Below are positions 25,100-34,236 of a stretch of DNA of 64,000 nt, piece by piece. Source of the DNA: Ignavibacteriaceae bacterium (lineage in GTDB: Bacteria > Bacteroidota > Ignavibacteria > Ignavibacteriales > Ignavibacteriaceae); contig JALNZG010000002.1 of NCBI GenBank assembly GCA_023229425.1, positions 1 to 64,000 on the forward strand. Direction: 5' to 3'. The translations under genes and the position numbers were made by a program. Within the stretch, counting starts at the first letter, position 1. Each line of letters starts with the position of its first letter. The notes under the pieces were generated by a model, which was given only the letters and a program-made list of their open reading frames with translations, did no database searches and was not told where the DNA came from.

Positions 25100-27394
25100 A
25101 TGAAAACGAACATCATCCTTTGGTTACTCTTTAGCTGTGTGATTATTTCATTCGCACAAAATAGAGTTGTACTTAAACCAAGCGGAGAGATCATAACCGT
25201 AAGTGAAAAGACAACTTCCCACAATCTTAAAAATGAAAAGACAGATAAGAGGGGAAAAAACACCAACACTTCTTCTCAATCTCTAAAAACAAAAAGTGTT
25301 GATGCCTGGTTGGACACGTTAACCTATTTCAGAGATTATACACCAAATACAAACTTTGGAATTTTCGGACAAGACTGGCTTTTACAATGGTTCATCGCTC
25401 CATCGGATATGTTTATTCACAAAGCCGGAATTTCTTTCGCCGATGTGCCCACGACTCATGTAGAAGTTGAAGTTAAATTAGTTAAACTCAAATGGGGCAA
25501 ATCTGAATTACAAAAAAACCGTGAAATAAATTTAGGTTATTACGTTGCGGAGGGAAATGGGTATAATAACATTACTGCGTTCCAGGATAATCCGGATAGA
25601 ACCGGTGACTGGGTTGATTCATCAGACTTGGGATTATCAAGTCCCTTTGCTGAAGATGTTTGGAGTGACAGCGGAGTGGGCATGGTCGTTTATCCCAAGG
25701 TTAAAACCGAAGAACAAAATTACCAATGGGTTGATCTGGATATTTTGGGGAAAGATGTGATTGTAAAAAGCCATGAAATTATTGGTGTGGCAGTTCGTAA
25801 TCTTAATTCTGAAATGGATTCTATGCGAGTAGGAATTAGTGCCGGCTCCGTTAGTGGTTATACAGGATTTAAATTTTACAGCAACGGAAGGTTACAGCCG
25901 GGTATTGATTTTGGTTGGTGGTCACGGTTATATACATTTGATTTTGCTCTGGAGATTGAATTACTTGAAGGTGGGTGCTGGCCTTTCAGAGGAAATGCTG
26001 TTTCTTATGTTCCGACAACTTTTAGCGCTGTACCGAGAGAAGTATCTGCAATTGTAAACCATTGTGGACTTGAAGATATCGGCAAGAGTAAAGTTGAATT
26101 GAATTATTCTTTTGACAAGGGGATCACTTATGCAAAAGCAGAAATGACAACAACAGATGCGGATAGTCTTGTTCAAACTTTCAAAGGATGGATACCAGAT
26201 GCTGGATGCGGAGTAACAGTTATCTATTATGCTTCCTATATAAATGCGGCGGGAGTGTCATTTGAAAGCGAGTCACTCTCTTATTATACACGTTTATGTA
26301 ATGCAAAAAATCCTTCGTTAATAGTATTCAACGGTTTTAATAAAACAACAGGTTTTCCACCATCATATTATTTTGGATTTAATGGCACAACAACCGACTC
26401 TTCTGAAATTATCAATTTCCCGAAAGATACTTGGGCGTATGGTCCCTTAACAAAAGAATTAGTTGATAATTACTCAAATATTTTTGAAATAACTACTACC
26501 GGGCCAAAAGCCAATAACAATCAGGTTATCAAAGATTGGTTAGCTGCTTCGCCAAAACATAACTATTTTTTAGCGGGAGACGAATATTTTGGAACAATTA
26601 CCAGTTGGTTTTACCCAAATTTTTATGCCGGTGATTTTCAATTTGATATTCTTGGTATTTCAAAATGTTATAATGACATCAATTATTCATCGAGTGGTGA
26701 TGAGAAAAAAGCTTCTTTAGTAACTGCAATTGCGGGAACCGAACTCGCCGACTCTCTTTACTTAAAAGTTGTTACATTAAATGAAGATTCTTTGAAAATT
26801 GATCCCACATTCGTGTTGGGGACATCTTATTCAAATTGGTTAGATGGTTTTGACCCCGCACCGGTGACAATAGTCGATTTAACGGCTAAAGGGATTAATG
26901 GAAACGACTATAGTATCGGCGCACATAGAACATTACCTGCCGGAAATAAAATTGCGTTTCTTGCGTTCGATCCGTTATCGTTAGATAGTCCGCCATCAAA
27001 TTATTTCTGGTATGGATTTGATAGAGTCTCTCCACTGGTGCAAGCAATGCGGTGGTTTGGTGCTGATGTTGTGGAAGTTGAAGACGATGTTTCAAGTCCT
27101 TTATATTTTCAGTTAAACCAAAATTATCCGAATCCGTTCAATCCGAGTACGGTCATCAGTTGGCAGTTAGCCGTCCGCAGTTTTGTAACTTTGAAAGTTT
27201 ACGATATTCTTGGAAATGAAGTTGCCACATTAGTGAATGAAGAAAAACCGGCTGGAAATTACAAAACTGATTTTAATGGAAACAATCTTGCAAGCGGAAT
27301 ATCCTCCAAAGGCGGATACGCCTCTGGCGTATATTTTTACACATTGCGTGCAGGCAGTTTTGTCCAAAGCCGCAAAATGATTTTGTTGAAGTGA
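25100..27394 (+). CDS. T9SS-sorted secreted protein, tandem paralogue B
   Basis: This encodes 764 residues, colinear with the preceding gene throughout: the same signal peptide (MKTNIILWLLFSC...ISFAQ), NFGIFGQDWLLQWF, DWVDSSDLGLSSPFAEDVW, PSLIVFNGF and YFWYGFDRVSPLVQAMRWFG, then a T9SS type A sorting domain ending MILLK. Divergence is spread along the length, while the first ~50 bases and the insert in the sorting domain are nearly identical, which suggests an older duplication with local gene conversion. Function is unknown. A weak hairpin (27417-27438) lies between it and the convergent FecR-like gene. Confidence 0.8.
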   Translation: MKTNIILWLLFSCVIISFAQNRVVLKPSGEIITVSEKTTSHNLKNEKTDKRGKNTNTSSQSLKTKSVDAWLDTLTYFRDYTPNTNFGIFGQDWLLQWFIAPSDMFIHKAGISFADVPTTHVEVEVKLVKLKWGKSELQKNREINLGYYVAEGNGYNNITAFQDNPDRTGDWVDSSDLGLSSPFAEDVWSDSGVGMVVYPKVKTEEQNYQWVDLDILGKDVIVKSHEIIGVAVRNLNSEMDSMRVGISAGSVSGYTGFKFYSNGRLQPGIDFGWWSRLYTFDFALEIELLEGGCWPFRGNAVSYVPTTFSAVPREVSAIVNHCGLEDIGKSKVELNYSFDKGITYAKAEMTTTDADSLVQTFKGWIPDAGCGVTVIYYASYINAAGVSFESESLSYYTRLCNAKNPSLIVFNGFNKTTGFPPSYYFGFNGTTTDSSEIINFPKDTWAYGPLTKELVDNYSNIFEITTTGPKANNNQVIKDWLAASPKHNYFLAGDEYFGTITSWFYPNFYAGDFQFDILGISKCYNDINYSSSGDEKKASLVTAIAGTELADSLYLKVVTLNEDSLKIDPTFVLGTSYSNWLDGFDPAPVTIVDLTAKGINGNDYSIGAHRTLPAGNKIAFLAFDPLSLDSPPSNYFWYGFDRVSPLVQAMRWFGADVVEVEDDVSSPLYFQLNQNYPNPFNPSTVISWQLAVRSFVTLKVYDILGNEVATLVNEEKPAGNYKTDFNGNNLASGISSKGGYASGVYFYTLRAGSFVQSRKMILLK
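27299..27332 (+). repeat. In-frame palindromic insert in sorting domain (copy 3)
   Basis: This is the same insert as at 24995-25028, in the paralogous gene, with ATACGCCTCTGGCGTAT at 27316-27332. Here LASG occurs before and YASG after the insert, which shows where it entered. Confidence 0.65.
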
Positions 27395-27416
27395 TACTAT
27401 TTGTGTAGAAAATAAG

Positions 27417-27438
27417 AAGAGAGTATAACTTTTTTGTA
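27417..27438. terminator. Weak bidirectional terminator
   Basis: AAGAGAG (27417-27423) pairs with CTCTCTT (27432-27438), followed by TTA. It sits between convergent gene ends at 27394 and 27460. The stem is short and not GC-rich. Confidence 0.3.
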
Positions 27439-27459
27439 ACCTCTCTTTTAATTTCTCAA

Positions 27460-28143
27460 TTACATCCCCGATAGTTTTTTCTTCAAAAGTTCAATTTTAG
27501 TTTGTACTTCTTTTGTTTGTGTATCATTCAATTGTAAATTTTGAATTTCTGTGTATTCGGTAAAAGCTTCTCCATAGAGAGAAAGATTCATCATTTGTTC
27601 TGCAAAAAACAGACGGGTTACAGCATTCTTTTGTGTAGTCGGATATTTCCTATATGTTTCTTTTGCCGCAAGAATGGCGGTCTCTTTATAACCGTTATCC
27701 GCAAGTTGTCTGGCGCCGTTTAATTTCAAATCACCTAGAGTATTTGCCGGCAACACCGCTGTTTTGTTTCCGCTCTCGTCGGTTCCGTAAATTGCCGTGT
27801 TCATGGTTTTGTCGCTACTTCTCTTCGCTGGAGTTGAAAGAATTTCTTCCATCGCAAGGGCAAGCAGCAGTTCATCAATCGTCATTCGCTTCAAACTGTT
27901 AACTGATAAAGCTGCGGAAGGCTTTAACGTAAATTTTATTCCTCTGCCTGAAAGCATGATCAGTGCATTTTTATTGGTCAGGAGAACTGTTGATGAAGAA
28001 ACCATCGTCCCTTCCTTTACATCAACCCATTGTTCACTGTTGCCGATCAATGCTTTTACATTCCCTTGAACTTTTTCGACTTTGTACGACTGTGCAAAAA
28101 GCGAGAAAGCTAAAACTACGGTCAATATCATTATCTTATTCAT
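27460..28143 (-). CDS. FecR-like periplasmic protein with helical C-terminus
   Basis: This protein has 227 residues from the ATG at 28143 (AGAGAT ribosome site); a longer reading adds eight codons. A signal peptide ends LFAQ. Residues about 20-85 (VQGNVKALIGNSEQWVDVKE, then STVLLTNKNALIMLSGRG) fit a FecR-type beta domain with its G..V..W..V..G pattern. The last ~90 residues are helical and repeat-like (QLADNGYKETAILAAKETYR, LYGEAFTEYTEIQ), like degenerate TPRs. It is the last gene of a three-gene leftward operon after a lipoprotein and a barrel/transglutaminase protein. The role is unknown. Confidence 0.6.
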   Translation of the reverse strand: MNKIMILTVVLAFSLFAQSYKVEKVQGNVKALIGNSEQWVDVKEGTMVSSSTVLLTNKNALIMLSGRGIKFTLKPSAALSVNSLKRMTIDELLLALAMEEILSTPAKRSSDKTMNTAIYGTDESGNKTAVLPANTLGDLKLNGARQLADNGYKETAILAAKETYRKYPTTQKNAVTRLFFAEQMMNLSLYGEAFTEYTEIQNLQLNDTQTKEVQTKIELLKKKLSGM

Positions 28144-28169
28144 AAATATCTCTAATTCGTTATTCAAGT

Positions 28170-30143
28170 TTAATAAATTTCTATGATCTGAACAGTCCCT
28201 TTCGCCAGACCTAATTGATCAAGGGCTTCGTTTGAAAATTTTTCAACTCCTTTTTCCCATGCATTTGCAAAGTTGGAACGCTCCGTAGTTTCAAGCGGAA
28301 TCCAGATTTTTTCTTCTCCAAGTGAATTTTTTCTGATATAATATTTCTTATCATTCTGCGTAATTAAACCTGCTTCAGCAGGTGAAAGATTTGTATTAAA
28401 AAGAAGGTGGACATGACGGCTTTGTTCGTTGGTTTTATAATCCACAAAGGCGGTTTCAATCCCGATGCTTTCATAAAAAGAAGCGAGACAAACGGAAAGA
28501 TCATCGCAATCTCCTCCTTTAACATCAATAGTTTCGTGCGGGAACTGCACACGATCGTTTGAAGCAAGAGGATCAGCGATATAAAGCATCCCGGTAATAA
28601 TTTCCGCAAAAAGAATTTTAGCCTGGAGAAAATTTAGAAGTGATGCGGTAACGGTATCAAATTCAATTTTATGTTTTGCAAGCAATCCTTTCGCGGTAGC
28701 AGCGGAAAAGTCAAAATCCTTTTTAACAAAATACCGCAGGTTACTTACCTCACCGTCCCATGCATTTGACGAATTAATGAGCAACGGTTTTTGCACTTCA
28801 TCATCAGCTTCACGGTTTTCTGAAGTAACATAAAAGTTGGCAAAAGATATTTCATGTCTCGATGAAAAATATTGTTCCGAAACAATAGTATAAAATGGAA
28901 TGGATGCCGTGTCTTTCGGCTGCACTACAACATTCGGTGAATAGATCAACTCAGAATTTATTTTGTCAATCTTGCTGCTTGGTTTAACGGAAACCGGTTT
29001 ATCGGATAAATTTACGACGCGGGCAACGGCAAAAGGTTCATCAACAAAACGTTCGGTAAATGTCGGGAAAAGAGAAGTCGGAACCACTACATCAACAAAT
29101 TGTACTAATTTTTCCTGCGATGTATTTATAAGATATGAGAGGTTTATCATTGCTTTATTGCTGCTGTATTTATTGTTTACAAGATTAGAAATTCCGCTTG
29201 AAGTTAAATCAGTCAGCGAAGCGGTTCTTTGAATCTTCGAAAAATAAAGTACTCCAGAAAGTGAAGCGCAAATATTTCCATAGCGGAATGTTGCCGAGGG
29301 TTGTATGCCTGTTAGTGAAAAATCGGAAAAATAATTGGCGTCTAAAGAGAAAGAACTTTTATCAAAAGAAAAAGTTTTCCCTACACAGACCTGAACCGCT
29401 TTTTTAGTTTCATATAGGAAGTTCATTTCAACTTGGGGGTATGGTTCACTATAAATGGCAATGCGTAAATTTTTAGGCGTCCTTAATTCGAATGCTTTAT
29501 TTGTCTCGCTCAATGAACCGTTTTTCATATTTAAAAAATTTGAAGCAGAAATTGATAAACGAAGTGAAGGGGTAAAAAGATAGTCTGTACCAACTTGAAC
29601 TTTCCACAATTTCATTGTTTCGGTTTCGTTTTCCCTAATCAGAGTAAGAGAGGAGTCGGAAAAAACAGCGCCGATTGCATCCTGACTAAATTCTTCATTA
29701 AAATAATTCAAAGTAAATCCGCCGCTCAGTTTTTCACTAATCTTATATGAATATCCGGCGGAAAAATATTCTTGGTATTTCAAATCAGTTTTGAGAGAAA
29801 TATCGGAAGAATCGTTGCCGACAATAGATTGATTTTTTTGGAGAGAAAATTCCTTAAAGAATCCCGGCGAGTACCGCAAAAAAAAATTTGACCTTCCGAT
29901 AGTTTTAGCAATGCCAAGCGCATACAAATTTGAAGCAATTTGTGGAGCAAACTCCGCACCGAACAAAACTCCAATTGCCAAATCTTTCACCGAAGAAAAA
30001 TTAGTCGGGTTAGATTCCGTCGAAAAGATAAAATCTTTATTCATGTGGCTTTTAAATCCATTTAAAGAAAAAGATTCTTGTGTGAATCCTTCTCCTAAAA
30101 AAATATAAAAAAAAAGTATAAAGTAGCTAGCCGTTTTTCTCAA
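28170..30143 (-). CDS. Outer-membrane beta-barrel fused to a transglutaminase-like domain
   Basis: This protein has 657 residues. The start is a TTG overlapping the upstream stop as TTGA; the next Met lies beyond the signal peptide, so TTG is required. After the signal peptide (ending GFTQ), residues about 25-330 show alternating beta-strands with aromatic ends, like an outer-membrane barrel (SAGYSYKISEKLSGGFTLNY, LRLSISASNFL). A mid segment (about 345-470) resembles an Ig/FN-like spacer. The C-terminal ~180 residues have KGGDCDDLSV (Cys about 543) and SRHVHLLF (His about 578), the Cys-His layout of bacterial transglutaminase-like proteins. The fusion is unusual; the role may be in processing or crosslinking surface proteins. 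Confidence 0.6.
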   Translation of the reverse strand: MRKTASYFILFFYIFLGEGFTQESFSLNGFKSHMNKDFIFSTESNPTNFSSVKDLAIGVLFGAEFAPQIASNLYALGIAKTIGRSNFFLRYSPGFFKEFSLQKNQSIVGNDSSDISLKTDLKYQEYFSAGYSYKISEKLSGGFTLNYFNEEFSQDAIGAVFSDSSLTLIRENETETMKLWKVQVGTDYLFTPSLRLSISASNFLNMKNGSLSETNKAFELRTPKNLRIAIYSEPYPQVEMNFLYETKKAVQVCVGKTFSFDKSSFSLDANYFSDFSLTGIQPSATFRYGNICASLSGVLYFSKIQRTASLTDLTSSGISNLVNNKYSSNKAMINLSYLINTSQEKLVQFVDVVVPTSLFPTFTERFVDEPFAVARVVNLSDKPVSVKPSSKIDKINSELIYSPNVVVQPKDTASIPFYTIVSEQYFSSRHEISFANFYVTSENREADDEVQKPLLINSSNAWDGEVSNLRYFVKKDFDFSAATAKGLLAKHKIEFDTVTASLLNFLQAKILFAEIITGMLYIADPLASNDRVQFPHETIDVKGGDCDDLSVCLASFYESIGIETAFVDYKTNEQSRHVHLLFNTNLSPAEAGLITQNDKKYYIRKNSLGEEKIWIPLETTERSNFANAWEKGVEKFSNEALDQLGLAKGTVQIIEIY

Positions 30144-31051
30144 GGATAATCTATAATAATGCTGTGAGTGTTTTGAATAACTGTAAAAAATTCGAGTGAT
30201 TGCTCAACACGACGGGTAATCGCCTTCCTGACAAATGAAAAGACTAACCGGTCAAACCGATCTTTAGGAATAGCCTTCATTAACTTAGGAGAAATTTTCA
30301 CTTGCCCGTTATCGTTTACATGAAGTTTAAAAAATGCTGTTGCAGTTTTTTCATTCTTTATTTTTCCGCCGATAATAATTTCAACCGAATCATTCGTCCC
30401 TTTATTCCATTCAAGCAATAAAATTTTTTCACCATTGCTGTTTTGAGTAACGGTCACTTTTCCAATTATTTGTTCAGGCATTTTTACAGTAAATTCAATT
30501 GGCGGGCTCATCATCTCTTTTCGAAATTCAAATTTCACCTGCGTGTTATAGGTTAAAAAGAGTGAATCACCGAAGTTGCCTGTTCTGCTGAGCATATACT
30601 TTGGACCGAGGACGGTATCTTTTACGGATGGACCTCTTCCATGTTGAATGCTATGATTAACTTCTTTAGTTCGAACAGAATTTATTTTTGGAGGGATGAC
30701 TCTTTTCATAAGAAAGCCAAAGTCTTTTCCATCAGGTAAATGAAACGGTTTGTCTCTATCAAAAAAGAGGACTTGAGCAACGTTATATTCAATGGAAAGA
30801 AATTTTTCCGATACTACGTTCTTGCTTATAAACAGAAATGTTTCTGCCTGCGGCATTTGGTTGAGCAATCCCGTTGAATCATATGCACCTTTATAGAGAG
30901 CATCGTCAGGGTTTTTTGCGAGCACTTCAATCTGCAGCGGCGCTTCATCATTAGGAATGTCGTTCACCAACTCCGTTGGACCCGGTTTTCCGCATCCGAA
31001 AAAGTAAGCCGTTAAAAGAAGAAGAATACTATGTCGAAAATATTTTTTCAT
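30140..31051 (-). CDS. Predicted lipoprotein, first gene of the barrel/transglutaminase operon
   Basis: This encodes 303 residues from the ATG at 31051; a second ATG 10 codons upstream (31081) is also possible. A lipobox, LLTAYFFGC, gives a lipidated Cys after a short signal peptide. The rest is mostly beta-strand, with no named domain; FTVKMPEQIIGKVTVTQN suggests a repeat of Ig-like folds. Its stop overlaps the TTG start of the barrel/transglutaminase gene, so translation is coupled and the two products may act together at the outer membrane. Function is unknown. Confidence 0.6.
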   Translation of the reverse strand: MKKYFRHSILLLLTAYFFGCGKPGPTELVNDIPNDEAPLQIEVLAKNPDDALYKGAYDSTGLLNQMPQAETFLFISKNVVSEKFLSIEYNVAQVLFFDRDKPFHLPDGKDFGFLMKRVIPPKINSVRTKEVNHSIQHGRGPSVKDTVLGPKYMLSRTGNFGDSLFLTYNTQVKFEFRKEMMSPPIEFTVKMPEQIIGKVTVTQNSNGEKILLLEWNKGTNDSVEIIIGGKIKNEKTATAFFKLHVNDNGQVKISPKLMKAIPKDRFDRLVFSFVRKAITRRVEQSLEFFTVIQNTHSIIIDYP

Positions 31052-31147
31052 TGAATAATTTATTTGCTTCACGTTTTGCATCTGAAAAATAAGAGAATAA
31101 TTCTTAGTACAAAAGTCGAATTTTTACAATCATTATAAGAACACCAT

Positions 31148-31183
31148 AAAAAAGCTACTGCAGGCAGAGGTAAAACCTGCAGT
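31148..31183 (-). terminator. Rho-independent terminator after the 31214 lipoprotein gene
   Basis: On the minus strand ACTGCAGG and CCTGCAGT pair around an 11-base loop, then AGC and a six-T run. It lies 31 bases after the lipoprotein stop and separates it from the operon starting at 31051. Confidence 0.8.
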
Positions 31184-31213
31184 AACTCTCATCCACAACA
31201 TTACTTGAAAGAA

Positions 31214-32173
31214 CTATTTAACTAAGTACGGAAATCCCCAAGCGCTTGATTCAACCGGGGCTACATCGTCTTTAATAACTTGAGCCGGTAATGCATCAAT
31301 AACGGTGTGAGAATGTCCCCTTACAGGGCGAGTATGAAACTTCAGCGAATAAACTTTATTCCCTTGTTCGTCATCTGAAACTAACGTGAATTTCCCTTTT
31401 ACGCGCTGGTGCATCGGACCTTGACCTCCGCCAAAAGTTAGCGTTACAAAATCTTCGGCAGCATAAGCGCTATGAATCTCAACTACAAGAGTAACTTCCT
31501 GATTCATCGCAAACGACGGCATTTCTTTCATTCTTCCCAATCCATGTGAGAAATAATAGTTTAACGGATCGGTTATGGTGATTGAATCGCCTGAAGGAAG
31601 ATAAGCTTTAATGCTTTTAATATAAATATTCGGGCTGTTGGTTCCGCCTTTTGTTACGGAAGAAGAAGCAATTCTCCAATTCATTTGCGGGTTAACTGTA
31701 TTTGCCACTTTAACAAATTTAACATTTCGTTCAACGGTTGTAACAAATGGTTTGGTGATAACGGTATCGATCACTTTTGTTGAGGGGTCTCTTGTTATAC
31801 CGATAAGCAAATTGCCAGTAAATACGATAACCAGATTTCCTTCGGCGGTTGTATCAGTAATCTGATTAATCGTAAAGGTTCTTGTTACCGAAGTAATTTT
31901 TCTGCCCACTTTTACCGGAAATATTTCCGAAGTGGTTTTTCCTAGACCGAGAGGATCCATCAGATCCATCATTCCTTCTTCGTTGTAATTTAATTCAAAC
32001 GAAGAGAGAGCGGAGTCTTCAAGGGTTATTTTTTCTAATGCCGCTTTGTCGGTTGTCGGGTCAGTATTCACTACCGAGTCAGTAGGGGAATTTTTACAGC
32101 CTATAAAGACTGCGAAGAACAGAACAAGAATTACTGAAGAAAGTTTCAGTAAGATTTTTTTTGAGTTTTTCAT
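31214..32173 (-). CDS. Predicted lipoprotein of unknown function
   Basis: This encodes 319 residues. The signal peptide ends in the lipobox AVFIGC, giving a lipidated Cys near residue 26. Acidic beta-rich stretches follow (FELNYNEEGMMDLMDPLG, TLVVEIHSAYAAEDFVTLTF) and a His-rich patch (TRPVRGHSHTV) near residue 285. I recognise no family. It is downstream of the carboxypeptidase-regulatory T9SS gene, with a hairpin between them, and is followed by its own terminator, so it is probably transcribed alone. Confidence 0.6.
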   Translation of the reverse strand: MKNSKKILLKLSSVILVLFFAVFIGCKNSPTDSVVNTDPTTDKAALEKITLEDSALSSFELNYNEEGMMDLMDPLGLGKTTSEIFPVKVGRKITSVTRTFTINQITDTTAEGNLVIVFTGNLLIGITRDPSTKVIDTVITKPFVTTVERNVKFVKVANTVNPQMNWRIASSSVTKGGTNSPNIYIKSIKAYLPSGDSITITDPLNYYFSHGLGRMKEMPSFAMNQEVTLVVEIHSAYAAEDFVTLTFGGGQGPMHQRVKGKFTLVSDDEQGNKVYSLKFHTRPVRGHSHTVIDALPAQVIKDDVAPVESSAWGFPYLVK

Positions 32174-32209
32174 TATTGTTTTCCTTTTTTTGTTTACAAA
32201 TATTTAAAT

Positions 32210-32231
32210 TCGCTCCCTATTACGGGAGCGA
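32210..32231. terminator. Hairpin between two leftward genes
   Basis: TCGCTCCC and GGGAGCGA form a perfect 8-base stem with a 6-base loop, 8 bases after the stop of the gene at 32239. Leftward it is followed by ATTTAAAT, so it is a weak terminator or an attenuator in front of the lipoprotein gene. Confidence 0.5.
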
Positions 32232-32238
32232 TACATTT

Positions 32239-34128
32239 TTATTTTAGAAAAATCATTTTTTTAGTTGCTGTAAAATTTCCGGCTTTAATCGTATAGAAAT
32301 AGACACCGGAATTTAATTCGCCTGCAGAAAATTCTTTTGAGTAGTTGCCGCTTTGTTGAAATTCATTTACCAATGTTGCAACTTCTTTACCAATCACATT
32401 GAACACTTTTACCGTTACAAATCCGCTTGAGGGAAGTTGATAATTGATTACGGTAGTCGGGTTAAACGGATTCGGGTAATTCTGACTTAACGCATAATTT
32501 GTTACAATGTTTGTTTCGGACTTGATTGATGTTAAAGCGTCTGCAGACAGAACAACATCAATATTAAGATAATTGTTCGCGGATTCTAATGTCACATTAT
32601 TTATCCCTGCATCACTATAATCAACTGTTGACGAAACCAACTGATAACTGCCTGACAAAAGTCCTTCAAGAATAAACGACCCGTCTAAATCAGAAACTGT
32701 CGAATTCACAACTTCACCGTTTTCATCAACTAACGAGGCAACTGCGCCTTCAACATTTTTTCCGTTACCATCTACTATAGTTCCATATACAATCGCGTTT
32801 CCGGCAGCATTGAACTTGCGTAAAGCAAAGTTTATATTATCCACAACCGTATTTTCGGTTATAACAATCGAATCAGCATTTTTCCAATTACGAGTTGACG
32901 TCCCGTCATATTTAAAGAACGATGGACTGTAACCTCTTGCTGCGGCTAACAAATAATAGGTACCCGGTTCTAAATTTGAAATTGCATAACTTCCGGTCAG
33001 GCTGTCAGAAAGAACAAAATTTCTTGAACCTTGATGAGTAGGTGATTTCTTTTTGTAGGCATATACGATTGCCTTTAGTGGGGTAGAAGTAGCAGAATCA
33101 ATTACAACGCCGGTAACACCGTTAGCATAAACTGCTTTTGAAACTAGAGTAATATCAACACCGGTAATATTTTGCGAAACTACTATTCTCTCTGCAGCAT
33201 CAAAAGTTGTCTTGTTGTTGTAATATTGTTTCAATAACGAATGTTCTGCCGGATTAATAAATAAAACTAAGGTATCATTTTCTCTTGCGAAAATTTTAAA
33301 ATTTCCTAACTCATCGGTTCTTACTGAAAAGCTATGTCCTCCCGGTTCAGGCATATGATTCGCTTTGCGATTAGTTGTTACGGCAGTAATCAAAGCTTTT
33401 TGAGCATTTCCAGCTGCGTCTTTAACCGAGCCGGAGAGTGTGAAAATGTTTGGTAAAACAAGTTTTTTTAATCCAAAATTAACGGATATGGAATCTCCGC
33501 TCTTAAAAGTTACCTTAGTTGCCTGCTGCATAAATTGGGCGTTGTCATAAAATTCCGGGGAATATCCTTCCGCTCCTGCAAAAATGAAATATTCACCTGG
33601 TTTTAATTTCAAATTGAAAGAACCCGATGGGTCGGTTACCGCAAACGAAGGAAGTCCATTCATAAATGAAGTATGCCAAAATTGAACCTTCGCTCTGCCA
33701 AGCGGTGTTAAAGAAGCTTCGTCAAAAACAGTTCCGCTTGCTTTGGCAACGATATCATTTGCCTGATTGACTTCTACTTCAACGGTTTCGGATGGAATGC
33801 TTTCTTGATTATTGGAAAAGGCTGTAACGAAGTAGGAGTATTTCTTCCCGAATTCAACTCTAAGATCCAAAAATTTGTTTTCATGAGTCATCCATATTTT
33901 TTCAAATTTTCCGGAATCAGCAATTGCTCCTTTCTTCTTATAAATAACAAAGTTAAAATCTGAATGTTGTGTTGCATCAAGATTGTCCCAGGTAAGTACA
34001 ACTGATAATGAGTTCATCATCGAAGAGACGACGACTGCATGTAAATTTTTCGGTGAATTAATTTGTGCGTCACTAGTTGATGCCGCAAAAAACATCACAC
34101 CCACCAGTAAGAATAAAAGTCTTTTCAT
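32239..34128 (-). CDS. T9SS-sorted protein with fibronectin-like and carboxypeptidase-regulatory repeats
   Basis: This protein has 629 residues. The ATG at 34128 has an AAAGGA ribosome site, unlike the longer reading from 34185. The signal peptide ends TSDAQ. A fibronectin-III-like domain (about 25-125) is followed by four carboxypeptidase-regulatory-like (CarboxypepD_reg) units, each opening with a G.V.D/V pattern and holding ALITAVTTN or AIVYAYKKK-type strands and LEPGTYYLLAAARGYSP or LKPGEYFIFAGAEGYSP. A T9SS type A sorting domain ends it (QNYPNPFNPTT...MIFLK). It is probably a surface adhesin or scaffold. It is divergent from the NtrC-type regulator, with candidate control sites in the gap. 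Confidence 0.8.
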   Translation of the reverse strand: MKRLLFLLVGVMFFAASTSDAQINSPKNLHAVVVSSMMNSLSVVLTWDNLDATQHSDFNFVIYKKKGAIADSGKFEKIWMTHENKFLDLRVEFGKKYSYFVTAFSNNQESIPSETVEVEVNQANDIVAKASGTVFDEASLTPLGRAKVQFWHTSFMNGLPSFAVTDPSGSFNLKLKPGEYFIFAGAEGYSPEFYDNAQFMQQATKVTFKSGDSISVNFGLKKLVLPNIFTLSGSVKDAAGNAQKALITAVTTNRKANHMPEPGGHSFSVRTDELGNFKIFARENDTLVLFINPAEHSLLKQYYNNKTTFDAAERIVVSQNITGVDITLVSKAVYANGVTGVVIDSATSTPLKAIVYAYKKKSPTHQGSRNFVLSDSLTGSYAISNLEPGTYYLLAAARGYSPSFFKYDGTSTRNWKNADSIVITENTVVDNINFALRKFNAAGNAIVYGTIVDGNGKNVEGAVASLVDENGEVVNSTVSDLDGSFILEGLLSGSYQLVSSTVDYSDAGINNVTLESANNYLNIDVVLSADALTSIKSETNIVTNYALSQNYPNPFNPTTVINYQLPSSGFVTVKVFNVIGKEVATLVNEFQQSGNYSKEFSAGELNSGVYFYTIKAGNFTATKKMIFLK

Positions 34129-34236
34129 TTTAGTTCCTTTTTTAGTTAATAAACGAATAATTATTTCCGAAAGTAATTCAACCAATATTATGCCACTTAA
34201 TTCACCTCTGTTTCGATAGTTTTTCGCATGTTTTTT

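Noticed and set aside
28170..30143. PorV/PorP-type T9SS channel identity for the barrel/transglutaminase protein
   Set aside because: A barrel is suggested, but no PorV/PorP signature is visible and the transglutaminase-like end does not fit.
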